A stretch of 64,000 bases of DNA from Paramacrobiotus metropolitanus. Taxonomy: Eukaryota > Tardigrada > Eutardigrada > Parachela > Macrobiotidae. The notes beneath the pieces are model-generated. The model was not told where the DNA came from, did not search any database, and was given only the letters and a program-made list of their open reading frames with translations. The position numbers and the translations under genes are program-made. This document shows positions 55,528 through 64,000 of the stretch, piece after piece. The DNA is taken from assembly GCF_019649055.1 (NCBI RefSeq), contig NW_026570352.1, forward strand, positions 248,001-312,000, read 5' to 3'. Within the stretch, counting starts at the first letter, position 1, and every line of letters begins with the position of its first letter.

Positions 55528-55812
55528 CTCGTCCTTGAGGGTGTACGAACGAATATCCTTTTTCTCCTGCTCCGTCAGAGAATTGATGGGAGCCTCGAGT
55601 AGCTTGATTATTTTAAAAATTGCTTTGTCTTCTCGCTGTAAAGCCGGCAGATCATACGCTTCTAATACGTATAAGGGATGAAGGGAATTTTCGACTGCAA
55701 TATCTTTAGTGGGGCAGCGACTGAGACAGTCGGCATCCCCATGATTTTACCACTATTGTAAAGGATAGTTATTTTGTACTCTGCTAAAAATACTAAAATA
55801 AAATAAAATAAA
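55528..55812 (-). pseudogene. Interrupted end of the RNase H domain and pol linker
   Basis: Between the gag-pol frame and the integrase frame, the minus strand still encodes recognisable pieces of the RNase H end (LAEYKITILYNSGK) and the linker to integrase. They are in different frames and part of the domain is replaced by an AT-rich stretch. The polyprotein is therefore not continuous in this copy. Confidence 0.6.
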
Positions 55813-58800
55813 TTAATTAGTACTAAGTAGATAACATAAGGCATGGTGATCAGTTACTACTGTCACCATGCCTGATATTAGATAAGGCCTAAATTTTACA
55901 AAACTCCAGTAGACTGCAAAACATTCGCGCTCTGTCGCACACCACCGTTGCTCGGTGTGCGACAGTGTGCGGCTGGCATAAGCTATTGGATGTAATAAAT
56001 TCTCAAACTCTTGGAGAAGTACTACTCCAATTCCATAGCCGGAAGCGTCGGTATGAATAGTTACCGGCGCTCCGGGAATGTAATGCCTTAATATAGGAGA
56101 CGACATCAGACAGTCCTTAAAGTATTGCAACGCTGTTTCTTGCTCCACGCCCCATACAAATGGAGTATCCTTCCGATCAAGTTTGCTAAGAGGAGCAGCA
56201 ATCGTAGAGAAATTTTTTATATGCTTACGAAAGTAGTTAATTTTTCCGATTATGGTTTTTAATTCTTTTATATTTTTAGGTGATGGTATTGCAAGGATAG
56301 CTTTTACATTATCGGGATCAGGTTGAACGCCCGTAGGATTAACTAGGAACCCTAGCAGCCTGACCTCGTCGCTCACAAAAACACATTTTTCGGGATTTAA
56401 AATTAAATTAGCATCCTGTAGTCGGCTTAAAACGAGTCCTAGATGCTGTATGTGTTCGTCGAAAGTTTTACTGTAGATGACAATGTCATCTATGTATGCT
56501 AGTACAAAATTCCATAAATACCCTGAGAATACTGTGTTCATAGTACATTGAAAAATACTAGGCGCGTTGCAGAGGCCAAATGGGACTACCTTATAATGGA
56601 AATGCTGCCCATTAACAATGAAACCTGTTTTTTCACGTGCATTCGTGGAGAGAGGAATTTGATGATAACCGCTTTTAAGATCTAAGGTTGTAAAGAACAT
56701 ACACCCACTTAACGCGTCGAGTATATCGTCTATACGAGGTATAGGATAGGCCATCTTCTTAGTTATTGAATTTAGTTTAGAGTAGTTTACGACAAAACGC
56801 ATTTTTTTATTTTTCTTAGGTACTAAAAATGCTGGTGAAGCCCACGGGCCGAAAGAGTATTCAATTAGGTCTAATTTCAGTAGCTCATTAATCTGCTCTT
56901 GAATGTGCTGCCGTTCTGTCATGTTGGTTCTATACGGTGCACAGTTAACCGGCATGTGCGTACCAGTGTCAATATCCATTTGAAAATTCAAAGCGCAACC
57001 TAAAGGTTTTTTATTCGAGGGAAAGGCATTTTTGTGAAATTTTAAAAGATTTAATAAAGCCACTTTCTGGTTAGTTGAGATGTTTGTACCAATAGTTAAA
57101 GAGCCAAATTTAAATTCGTTGTCTGCATCAATATATGTCTGGTTAATAAAATCAGAATCAGATAGAGCAGGTGAAACTATTTCTGTAATAGCCGGTGTAG
57201 CGTTATTAATCGGTAGATACTGCCGAGAAGAATAAATTTCACGTGTACCGCAGTTAAATATAATACCAAAAAGTCCTAATGTGGGGAAGCCTAAAATCAC
57301 GTCCTTATCGTGACCTAGTGTAGGTAAAACGTTAATTGTAATTGATTCCGTTATTCCAAATAGCGTTACTGATGCTACTACGGTCCCCAGAATGGAAACC
57401 AGAGTGCCGTCAATTAGGATAACTTTCTGAGTTACGCTATTTAGTAATAGTCCGCACTTATTTAGCACATACATAGAACATACATTAATACCTGCGCCGG
57501 TATCTAGCAAGGTCCGGCAGCTATAATTATTAACAGTTGCTTCAACGATCGGCAACTCGATCTGCGGTTTCACTTCTGAATTAATTACGTTAACTTGCTG
57601 GTACCCAATAGAATTTAAAGGTCTGGGCGTATATACCGCGTTTGTGAGAGGTTGAAAATTATTTTGTGCATTTGGGTTATGATGAGTTGGTTGTGGGTGA
57701 GAACTCGTTTCCGCTCGCATATTTTGAGTGTTAATTTGAGCGTTTTGGCGTCCACGGCACAGGTCCGTGGAGTGACCATACCTTTTGTGGAAATCACAAT
57801 AGGGCCTATTAGCTATTGACCTCGTAAAATGGTTCAGGTTAGGAGCACTGTGCGATTTAAAAGAGGCCTGTTTATTGTTTGGGTTATTATTATTGTTGAT
57901 GTTGCAGTATCGGCTAGTGTGACCCGGCTGGTTGCACTTATAGCAAATATTGTTATAATTATTAGGATTATTATAGTTATTAAGATTAGTGTAGTTATTA
58001 TTATTATAGCTATTATTGTTTTCGGAAAACTGTCTACTTTTGGTACGACACTCGTTTTCGGAGTGTCCAAACCGTCCACAAAATGAACACCGTTTGTTAT
58101 TGAAGCCGGCCGCGTGGGAGTGCTGGCGCCGGCGACAGTTATCCAGATTATGACCTGGCATACGACAATTAGTGCAATATCTAGCATGAGAAGTACCTGG
58201 ACCTGAGCTACGATAGGGAGAGCGCCGGCGACACTGAGAAATTTCATGGCCGATACGTTTACAGTAAGTACAAAAAATACTACTAGTGTTACGTAAAGAT
58301 TTAGCATGAAATTTGTTTAATGCATAATGTTTATCGTAAAATTTATTTTCAACGTCGGGTAATGTGACCTGCTCTACCGGAGCCATATCTACATCAAAAA
58401 GTTTGCGACGCATTAAGCGCTGTAGTTCAAACACTGTGTTACAATCTGATAGAAACTCCTCCGGCGTCTTGGATTTCATCGGTAAAACCTTCTCGAGAAG
58501 GTCACCGTGCAGCCCTCTGGTTAGATAATCGACTTTCTCGCTATCATCCATCATTGGATTCACTGAGTTACACATGTCCAGAACATCATTAACGTAGTCT
58601 GTTACATTTTCGTTTTCTTTTATTTTTCTATTGCGTAGCTGTCGTTTCATATTTTCAATAAAATCTGGGGGACGGAATTGATTTGTGAGAGCTGCCTCCA
58701 AGAGATCCCAACCATCGGCCGTGCCGACGTCGTTCGCTCGTAGTTGAATATACCAACTACGAGCGAAAGATTCGACGTACATAGGGAAACGTTTGCACTT

Positions 58801-59196
58801 TTTCTCACTCGACCAATCATTAGCAAAGGCTGTTAAATTGAAGTGTTCAAGCCAAGCAGTAACATTTTCGCCTGCCTTTCCACCAAATCGTGGAATTTCT
58901 ACCGTTGTTCCCAGGCCCGTACGCTCAAGCGCGCGGGTCAACGCGTCAATCTCTACAACATCGGCGTAGCGCACCGCACCAATCCGGCCTGCAGAGATGG
59001 GGTGATCATCACCCGGCAGGCCGGCCCGACTATAGACGCGCACTCTGTCGTTTGATGTAGGATGCGGCGTAGGCGCACGATGCTGATCCGGATCAACCGA
59101 CCGTTCGCGGCGATCTTGATTCTCGATTTCTTCCATTCGTTTGCGAAAAGATGATCGCAAATTGTTAAAAGTGTCTTTCAGAGTATCTCTGATCAT
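55813..59196 (-). CDS. Gag-pol polyprotein (capsid, five zinc knuckles, protease, RT, RNase H start)
   Basis: 1127 residues in a single frame, with no gag/pol frameshift. Residues about 80-275 are a Gypsy-type capsid (IPRFGGKAGENVTAWLEHF, FARSWYIQL). Zinc-knuckle motifs lie at 309-322, 341-354, 370-383, 418-431 and 467-480; the first four are CCHC and the fifth reads C-x2-H-x4-H-x4-C. An Asn-rich stretch (about 392-440) lies among them. The aspartic protease signature is LLDTGAGINV (565-569 DTGAG). RT motifs include FLVPKKNKKMRFVVNYSKLN, TTLDLKSGYHQIPL, VPFGLCNAPSIFQ and YIDD at 901-904. RNase H begins with TIHTDASGYGIG and ASRTLSHTEQRWCATEREC and the frame stops at CYLLSTN before the domain is complete. 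Confidence 0.9.
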   Translation of the reverse strand: MIRDTLKDTFNNLRSSFRKRMEEIENQDRRERSVDPDQHRAPTPHPTSNDRVRVYSRAGLPGDDHPISAGRIGAVRYADVVEIDALTRALERTGLGTTVEIPRFGGKAGENVTAWLEHFNLTAFANDWSSEKKCKRFPMYVESFARSWYIQLRANDVGTADGWDLLEAALTNQFRPPDFIENMKRQLRNRKIKENENVTDYVNDVLDMCNSVNPMMDDSEKVDYLTRGLHGDLLEKVLPMKSKTPEEFLSDCNTVFELQRLMRRKLFDVDMAPVEQVTLPDVENKFYDKHYALNKFHAKSLRNTSSIFCTYCKRIGHEISQCRRRSPYRSSGPGTSHARYCTNCRMPGHNLDNCRRRQHSHAAGFNNKRCSFCGRFGHSENECRTKSRQFSENNNSYNNNNYTNLNNYNNPNNYNNICYKCNQPGHTSRYCNINNNNNPNNKQASFKSHSAPNLNHFTRSIANRPYCDFHKRYGHSTDLCRGRQNAQINTQNMRAETSSHPQPTHHNPNAQNNFQPLTNAVYTPRPLNSIGYQQVNVINSEVKPQIELPIVEATVNNYSCRTLLDTGAGINVCSMYVLNKCGLLLNSVTQKVILIDGTLVSILGTVVASVTLFGITESITINVLPTLGHDKDVILGFPTLGLFGIIFNCGTREIYSSRQYLPINNATPAITEIVSPALSDSDFINQTYIDADNEFKFGSLTIGTNISTNQKVALLNLLKFHKNAFPSNKKPLGCALNFQMDIDTGTHMPVNCAPYRTNMTERQHIQEQINELLKLDLIEYSFGPWASPAFLVPKKNKKMRFVVNYSKLNSITKKMAYPIPRIDDILDALSGCMFFTTLDLKSGYHQIPLSTNAREKTGFIVNGQHFHYKVVPFGLCNAPSIFQCTMNTVFSGYLWNFVLAYIDDIVIYSKTFDEHIQHLGLVLSRLQDANLILNPEKCVFVSDEVRLLGFLVNPTGVQPDPDNVKAILAIPSPKNIKELKTIIGKINYFRKHIKNFSTIAAPLSKLDRKDTPFVWGVEQETALQYFKDCLMSSPILRHYIPGAPVTIHTDASGYGIGVVLLQEFENLLHPIAYASRTLSHTEQRWCATERECFAVYWSFVKFRPYLISGMVTVVTDHHALCYLLSTN

Positions 59197-61092
59197 TTAG
59201 CTACCCGGCTCGTGGAGGCCGTCTATTTGAAGTCTGATTTATTTTTTGATTGTAAAAATTATTTTTTTCCGATACTTACTATGTACGCCTGCTGGTAAAC
59301 GTAGTTTACACGCCTATAGTAAGCCGACCTACGGAGCACGGAAAACCCAACCCTGTAAGCTAGATCAGCGTGAACGCCGCGGAAATGCGGCATAAACTAG
59401 GCGCGTTGATCAGCACACCGGAGCGCTTGTGTAGGGAACACCGGTGGGTATTGCGCGGCTATTAAAAGCGATTGAACTTGGGTCAAACCGGATACCTCGT
59501 ATAATTGCTATTGATAGCGCTGAAGGACTGTATGATGCACAAAAATGTAATAACTGACGTTAATGATGCTTCTATGCCTGGGAAAATCTAAGTATCCTGA
59601 CGGCTGGGATGCCTTCAGTAGATCTGTGAGTACTGCTATTACTACCTAATATATGCAAGGAATGCTAATTGACAAAAATTATTAAAAGGGAAAAGACCAG
59701 GGAAGTATTGGAGAGGTAATAACAGGGCAAAGAAAAGTATACAGTAGTCTAGAAGATTTATGACATGGGAAACGACTGCCTCTGAAGATTTTATGATGGT
59801 ATTAAGTGAGCGGTCGAACTGGACGCAGGTGGATAATAGCTAGATAATGGGAAGATATCTTGATGGGAAAAATGCTAACGACCCTGAGCAGGTGCAATTA
59901 TAAAGACGAAATGCAAAAAGTGCAATCAAGCCGTGCCACTAATTATTTATGCGGAATGTGCCTGAACCGGCCGGGGTGCGGCCGACTAAGTCCTGCTTAA
60001 AAGTCACCAAAGTTGATACAGACTATGTATTCTTGCTTGAAACACTAAGAAAAGAAATGTTTTTGTGTCGTTTGTGAATTTATTTAGTTGTAATGCGTTG
60101 ATTGAAATTAAGTGTGCAAGTGACAGATAGCTGCCGTTTATACGCCCATACATGTAAATAACAGTGAATTATTCTCAATGCACAGTGGAGTATGCAATAT
60201 CACACTGGAGTACTTGGCATATACAAAGCACAAAGTAATCGTGTACAATTTAGAGTAATAATTCACGAATACTGTTTAAGGGCAACGTTAGTCTGGTAAC
60301 TGGAGAGTTCGCTTTATAATTAGATGAAAAAGTATATAAGTTATGTATTAAATAAGTACTATGTAAGTATTAGTACCGATTAGTAGTGCTAAGATTGTAA
60401 AGTTAGCAAACGAATTAACTAATATTGAAGGTCAGCAACAACACACGTTTTTTACTAGTACGGCACAGCGCAGTCGGAACACAGGTGCAACTAATCGCAA
60501 AAGACTTTTTTCTTTATTTTGTTCAGAAACTAAGTGGTAAGTAAGTAGAGAGATTATATCACCTGAATAATAATACTATTGTAATGTATACTCGTAGTAA
60601 TTGTTATGCCGGTAACAGTAGTACTTTAATATTGTATCAATAGAGATAAAGTTATTATTGAATATGCAGTAGTATGTACGTAGTAGATATGATAATAACA
60701 AATAAGAGTAAAAGTAGTGACACTAAGCGTATTAATTACGGTGTATAACGGGTATGCAACTTGTAGATAAGTGATATATAAATATGACTTCCTCGAATTC
60801 CGATGCGTTAGTTTTTTTTGAGAGATTTTATGGTGCAATTTGTACTTACCTGACGGCTGTGGTCGGTGAAAACGTCGAACGTGCGCCGCTAGAGCCGGAA
60901 AGTGGGAGATGCAGGGGAGAGGAGGATCCGGATGATCAGGCCGGATGCAGAAGTGGGAAAGCGAGGGTTTGGGGAGAGCGATTGGCAAAAGATGCGTAGG
61001 CGGCAGTTCGGGATGGGACGCAATGCGTCGTCGTAACAAACGTCGCTGCACGGTAAAGGTCAACGTCGTGTCAAGCGGGGCTCGGCACCAAA
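59197..61092 (-). other. 5' leader of the retroelement, with primer-binding site
   Basis: About 1.9 kb between the LTR and the gag start. The primer-binding site (TGGTGCCGAGCCCCGC on the minus strand, reading down from 61090) begins TGG, complementary to a tRNA CCA end; the tRNA species was not assigned. The rest is AT-rich with short open frames. A Pro/Arg-rich frame at about 60800-61063 is not convincing as a gene. Confidence 0.6.
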
Positions 61093-61411
61093 TGTAGCGT
61101 AATGGCTACTAACTGTATGAATCGTTATGCAATCGAACGGCGAATTCTCAGTTGTACTCGTATTTATTCGGAAATTGCAATTCGGAAAGTCGGAAAGTTG
61201 GAAGTGAGTAAAGCTTCCTCTGACCAGTGACCAGCTCAACACATGCACACTAAGAAATGTTCAGGAAATGCCCAAAGGCGATTCTAGTGAATGTCCACAC
61301 CTTTGCTCAGAAGATGCACAAATAGGAAAACAGGAATAACCATTAGCTGTACTCGTATGAATATACACGTATACACACAGAATGTGCCGATGGTAACGTA
61401 CAAGCGTTACA
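61093..61411 (-). repeat. LTR (5' in element orientation), 319 bp
   Basis: Appears identical to 51257-51575 and is followed by the target duplication GTAT (61412-61415). Confidence 0.9.
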
Positions 61412-61415
61412 GTAT

Positions 61416-63220
61416 CGACTTGATTCGGCGGTACTACTAATGATCTGGCGGCACTACAAATGCATGCAACAAGATATCTACGGCTGTAGATACAACTCAT
61501 ACAAGATATCCACAAGAATCTACGGCTGCCTAGCTGATAACTCGATATATTTGTCATTCGCTACTGTATGTGGTTCTGCTGTCGGAAGGCTAGATGGAGC
61601 AACCGCTCCTCTGCAAGAACAATAAACTTTACTATTGATCCCACTGCACATACATGCTTAAAACCCGAAAGAGCAAAAATCTTTAAGTGTAGGATTTAAG
61701 CACTTTGCGATTTATCCGATATCACAACTTTCCGTCTCAGAATAGATGCATTATCGGCAACGCGCGCATGGTTCCATTACAAATACTGTATCTGTAGTTA
61801 CACTTTATTGCAAAAGTTTACCAAAAATATTTAAAGAATAATTGTTGTCACGTATTGAAATACGACGTTTCTTCCAGACTGATCATAGAACAACTGATTC
61901 ATTAATATCGCAAATAATCAATAGAGTACTGTAGATATGTAATAATAGTACAACAATAATAGTTGCTAGGTCAGTACATCACAATTGTATTATCACTAAA
62001 CACACAAACCCACCAATTACAAGGTTGGCCAAAATTACTGTATTTTCCCGGTTACGAGATGTTACCGATATGTTTCTTGGACGGTTAATAAAAATAAATA
62101 GATAACGGTATCTACAATACATGCTGGCACTTCCGTGTAAATCCTCACGCGGGAAGATATGCCACGATAATCGCTTTCGTTGTGCATGGGTACGCTGTAC
62201 GCGCAATCTTTGCACTGCTGTTTCACCTCCATGGGGATTCCAAAACAACGCCATTCCGTGGTCACCGGTGATGCCAGACGCTAGCAGATGCGCACTAAGT
62301 GGGATGGCAACGGGCATGCATGGGCGTGGTAGTTGGCACAAGATTCCCGGAGAACAAACAACACCGCTTTCATCGAGCCTGTCGAAAGTGCTGGCCCGGA
62401 AGGCCTCCAACGTCAATCCCGTAAGTAACCAGCACCCAACGCTCTTCTTTTCCTGGGCTTCTATCAGACTGACCGAGACGCCCGAATCACCGTTCTATAG
62501 TGCGGGAGAACCGGCAATCGTGGTCGCCACTTATCCGCACAGCTGATTGTCTTTGAATACAATTACACTGGATTTTGACTTTGTTGTATTAGCTACTTTT
62601 TAATTTCGTTGGCCGGGGGCCATCCTTTGAGGGGCCATCCCATCTTGACGTCCATGGTGGATACTGCCTGTACATTATTCGGACCGTTTTTCGAATGTCC
62701 AACCGAAAAACTGTACCAAGAATGGACTTCAGAATTCAAGTTGCTCCCGCTATTTTGGCCGATATTGCAGAAGAGCGGTTGCAGCAAATATCAAAAACTT
62801 AAAGAAACGAAGCAGGCAACAGGGTCACACCTCACGGGACTAATGGGAGTATCAAAACTGCAGAAAGTATGCTGAACAATATCCAGTCTTTTCTACAATG
62901 ACAGCAGCTACATTAATTACTCGATTTCTGTCGCTGGACAGATCGGGAAGGATATAAATGAGAATCGGTAGAACAATATATGCATACAACTTCTTTCTTT
63001 GGTTATTGTACCACAACTGCGAGGGTACTTTATTACTGTATGGTCATCTCGAAAATCAAATTCAACTTGATGCTACAAATTATTTTGTGGATGGTTTACT
63101 GGACCTGCTAAGCGAAATTTGCTGTTCAAGATAAACTGTGACTGTTTTGCGCCGGTGTCTCAACTGCACCAGAAAGCCTATGTTAGTAACCTATTATTTT
63201 TAAAAACTTCGTTCGGAGTA
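61416..63220. other. Unassigned DNA downstream of the retroelement
   Basis: Open frames exist on both strands over 61980-62546. A possible short intron (GTAAGT at 62420 to CTATCAG at about 62466) lies on the plus strand, but no frame on either side is convincing. A plus frame over 62609-62875 (FFECPTEKLYQEWTSEF) matches no family I recognise. It could be parts of an unknown gene. Confidence 0.3.
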
Positions 63221-63549
63221 CAAGCTTGTCCTGTAATTTCTGCCCGTTCAAGACAGCGAAATACTTATATAAATTTGCGTGTTACGCCAAACTCCATGTT
63301 ACGGCGTGCCATGCCACACTGCTTAAATACGTAACATGCATCTGGCTGGCTGGTGGCTTGGTGCTCGCCAGATAATTTAATGAAAATAACGGTAACTGCC
63401 TGGCGCAAGGTGACTAAAAAACGGTCGGTGTAGTAATGGACAATCTAACTGCGGAGCGCAATTAAGCAATCCGATAAGCGTAGTGACGCGGCCATCGTTT
63501 TAAGCGCAAATTTCGCGCTAGCTACGACAGAAATTACCGGACAAACTTG
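63221..63549. mobile_element. Mariner-like MITE, copy 2 (329 bp)
   Basis: The ends are CAAGCTTGTCCTGTAATTTC and the complement of CAAGTTTGTCCGGTAATTTC, flanked by TA at 63219-63220 and 63550-63551. The interior is the diverged reverse complement of 13018-13350. Confidence 0.75.
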
Positions 63550-63551
63550 TA

Positions 63552-63850
63552 CACTTTAACTTGAGAAGAAAATGTCGATGAAGGAGCGTCAACTGCAGTT
63601 AAGACTTTTAGACTGACTAACAAATAAGGTCGGTGTAGGGACTTTAAGGCTACATTCCAAAAAAGTGCCACTCTGTTAATTCTGCTATGGTGTTAGTACT
63701 TATGCACACGATTTCATGATTTCATCAAAACATGGCTGTTACATCAGAATCAGGATCCAGTAATATTGGATTCAAAGACAATCTGTAACAGCTGCTGTAG
63801 ATCATCCCATAAGCACGTTGTTTCTGCTCTTAAATACCTCTTTGAAATTT
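63552..63850. other. Spacer, nothing identified
   Basis: No feature was recognised. Confidence 0.3.
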
Positions 63851-64000
63851 TTAATTTGATTTTGCTGCTATAGTTGTCGTCATTGTCGTTAGTCCAAGGG
63901 TTGTTGCAGTAGGCTCCGAAGTAGGTTTACTGTAAGACGTGCTCGTTCCAACCGGGTTCGTGGCCAGCATCCTCGTTGTCCTTGTCGAGGGGCTCGTTGC
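63851..64000 (-). CDS. Thr-rich open frame, cut by the window end
   Basis: Minus-strand frame of 49 residues ending in TAA at 63853-63851 and still open at base 64000. About one third is Thr (NPVGTSTSYSKPTSEPTATT, TTMTTTIAAK), mucin- or stem-like. A related sequence occurs at about 49365-49440 next to the glycosyltransferase locus. It could be the stem or tail of a secreted or Golgi protein; the family is unknown. Confidence 0.3.
   Translation of the reverse strand, partial: ATSPSTRTTRMLATNPVGTSTSYSKPTSEPTATTLGLTTMTTTIAAKSN

Larger units (their letters stand above)
51257..61411 (-). mobile_element. Retrovirus-like Ty3/Gypsy element with env (errantivirus-like), 10.2 kb
   Basis: Two 319-bp LTRs (TGTAGCG...GTTACA) that I could not tell apart by eye bound the element, with a 4-bp target duplication GTAT on each side (51253-51256 and 61412-61415). 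On the minus strand the order is LTR, primer-binding site (TGGTGCCGAGCCCCGC, two bases after the LTR), a leader of about 1.9 kb, gag-pol, integrase plus glycoprotein, the glycoprotein C-terminus, a short G-rich tract (TATGGGGGCAA) and LTR. The near-identical LTRs point to a recent insertion. Despite that, coding is interrupted in the RNase H region (about 55.75-55.85 kb) and by one stop in the glycoprotein region (52729-52731). It is an endogenous copy; whether it could form particles cannot be judged from sequence. Confidence 0.9.

Noticed and set aside
57834-58307. Hydrophobic minus-strand frame of 157 residues and the plus-strand frame over the same bases
   Set aside because: Both are out-of-frame shadows of the Asn-rich zinc-knuckle part of gag; the AAT/AAC repeats read as Ile/Val-rich in other frames.
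62121-62546. Overlapping open frames on both strands and a possible 47-bp intron at 62420-62466
   Set aside because: Joining across the candidate intron gives early stops in the frames tried, and no homology was recognised.

Overview
The window is metazoan nuclear DNA. Multi-exon genes with canonical GT-AG introns are interleaved with many transposable elements, and there is no operon structure, Shine-Dalgarno site, CRISPR array, tRNA or rRNA. The gene families seen (SPOP/TDPOZ-like BTB proteins, a BTBD1/2/3/6-like BTB-BACK protein, a GH47 mannosidase, actin, cytochrome P450, a dynamin-related GED, a retrovirus-like LTR element) fit an invertebrate. A tardigrade or other small ecdysozoan is my guess, but nothing here proves it.

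Layout. 0.1-11.5 kb (+): a two-exon BTB gene whose single intron is 10.4 kb and carries a nearly complete four-exon Helitron (2.26-6.63 kb) and a foldback element (8.28-8.90 kb). 12.1-15.6 kb (+): a class I alpha-mannosidase (GH47) locus in pieces, with the middle of the catalytic domain missing and a divergent copy of part of it lying upstream. 16.9-19.4 kb (+): an intact six-exon BTB-BACK gene with an unusual C-terminal domain. 19.7-21.3 kb (-): an intact four-exon divergent actin. 22.2-24.95 kb (+): a disrupted gene joining a protein kinase domain to an HSP70-like domain. 26-27.8 kb: a GC-rich island with a Pro/Tyr-rich open frame (-) and the C-terminal half of a P450 (+). 27.8-30.6 kb: a gag-only LTR retroelement with a nested insertion and a foldback inside that. 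30.6-40 kb: mostly AT-rich non-coding DNA with small hairpins and MITEs. 40.0-40.5 kb (-): an isolated dynamin GED fragment. 42.5-46.2 kb: a second kinase-HSP70 copy, interrupted by a hAT MITE, with its 3' end inverted in place. 46.9-48.0 kb (-): a second, compact BTB gene (one 250-bp intron), the paralogue of the first. 49.5-50.9 kb (-): a broken type II Golgi glycosyltransferase. 51.26-61.41 kb (-): a 10.2-kb retrovirus-like Ty3/Gypsy element with LTRs that look identical, a 4-bp target duplication, gag-pol, integrase and an env-type glycoprotein. 61.4-64 kb: mostly non-coding, with a second copy of the mariner-like MITE seen at 13.0 kb.

The most interesting items are the kinase-HSP70 fusion family (two diverged copies sharing the same non-canonical motifs), the in-place inversion of one copy next to a perfect palindrome, a set of four perfect palindromes each with exactly one central base, the BTB-BACK protein with a non-PHR tail, and the env-bearing retroelement. 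Many recognisable genes have small frame breaks while the actin and BTB genes are clean. Most of the broken loci are therefore probably pseudogenes, but unpolished assembly indels cannot be excluded for the single-base cases.
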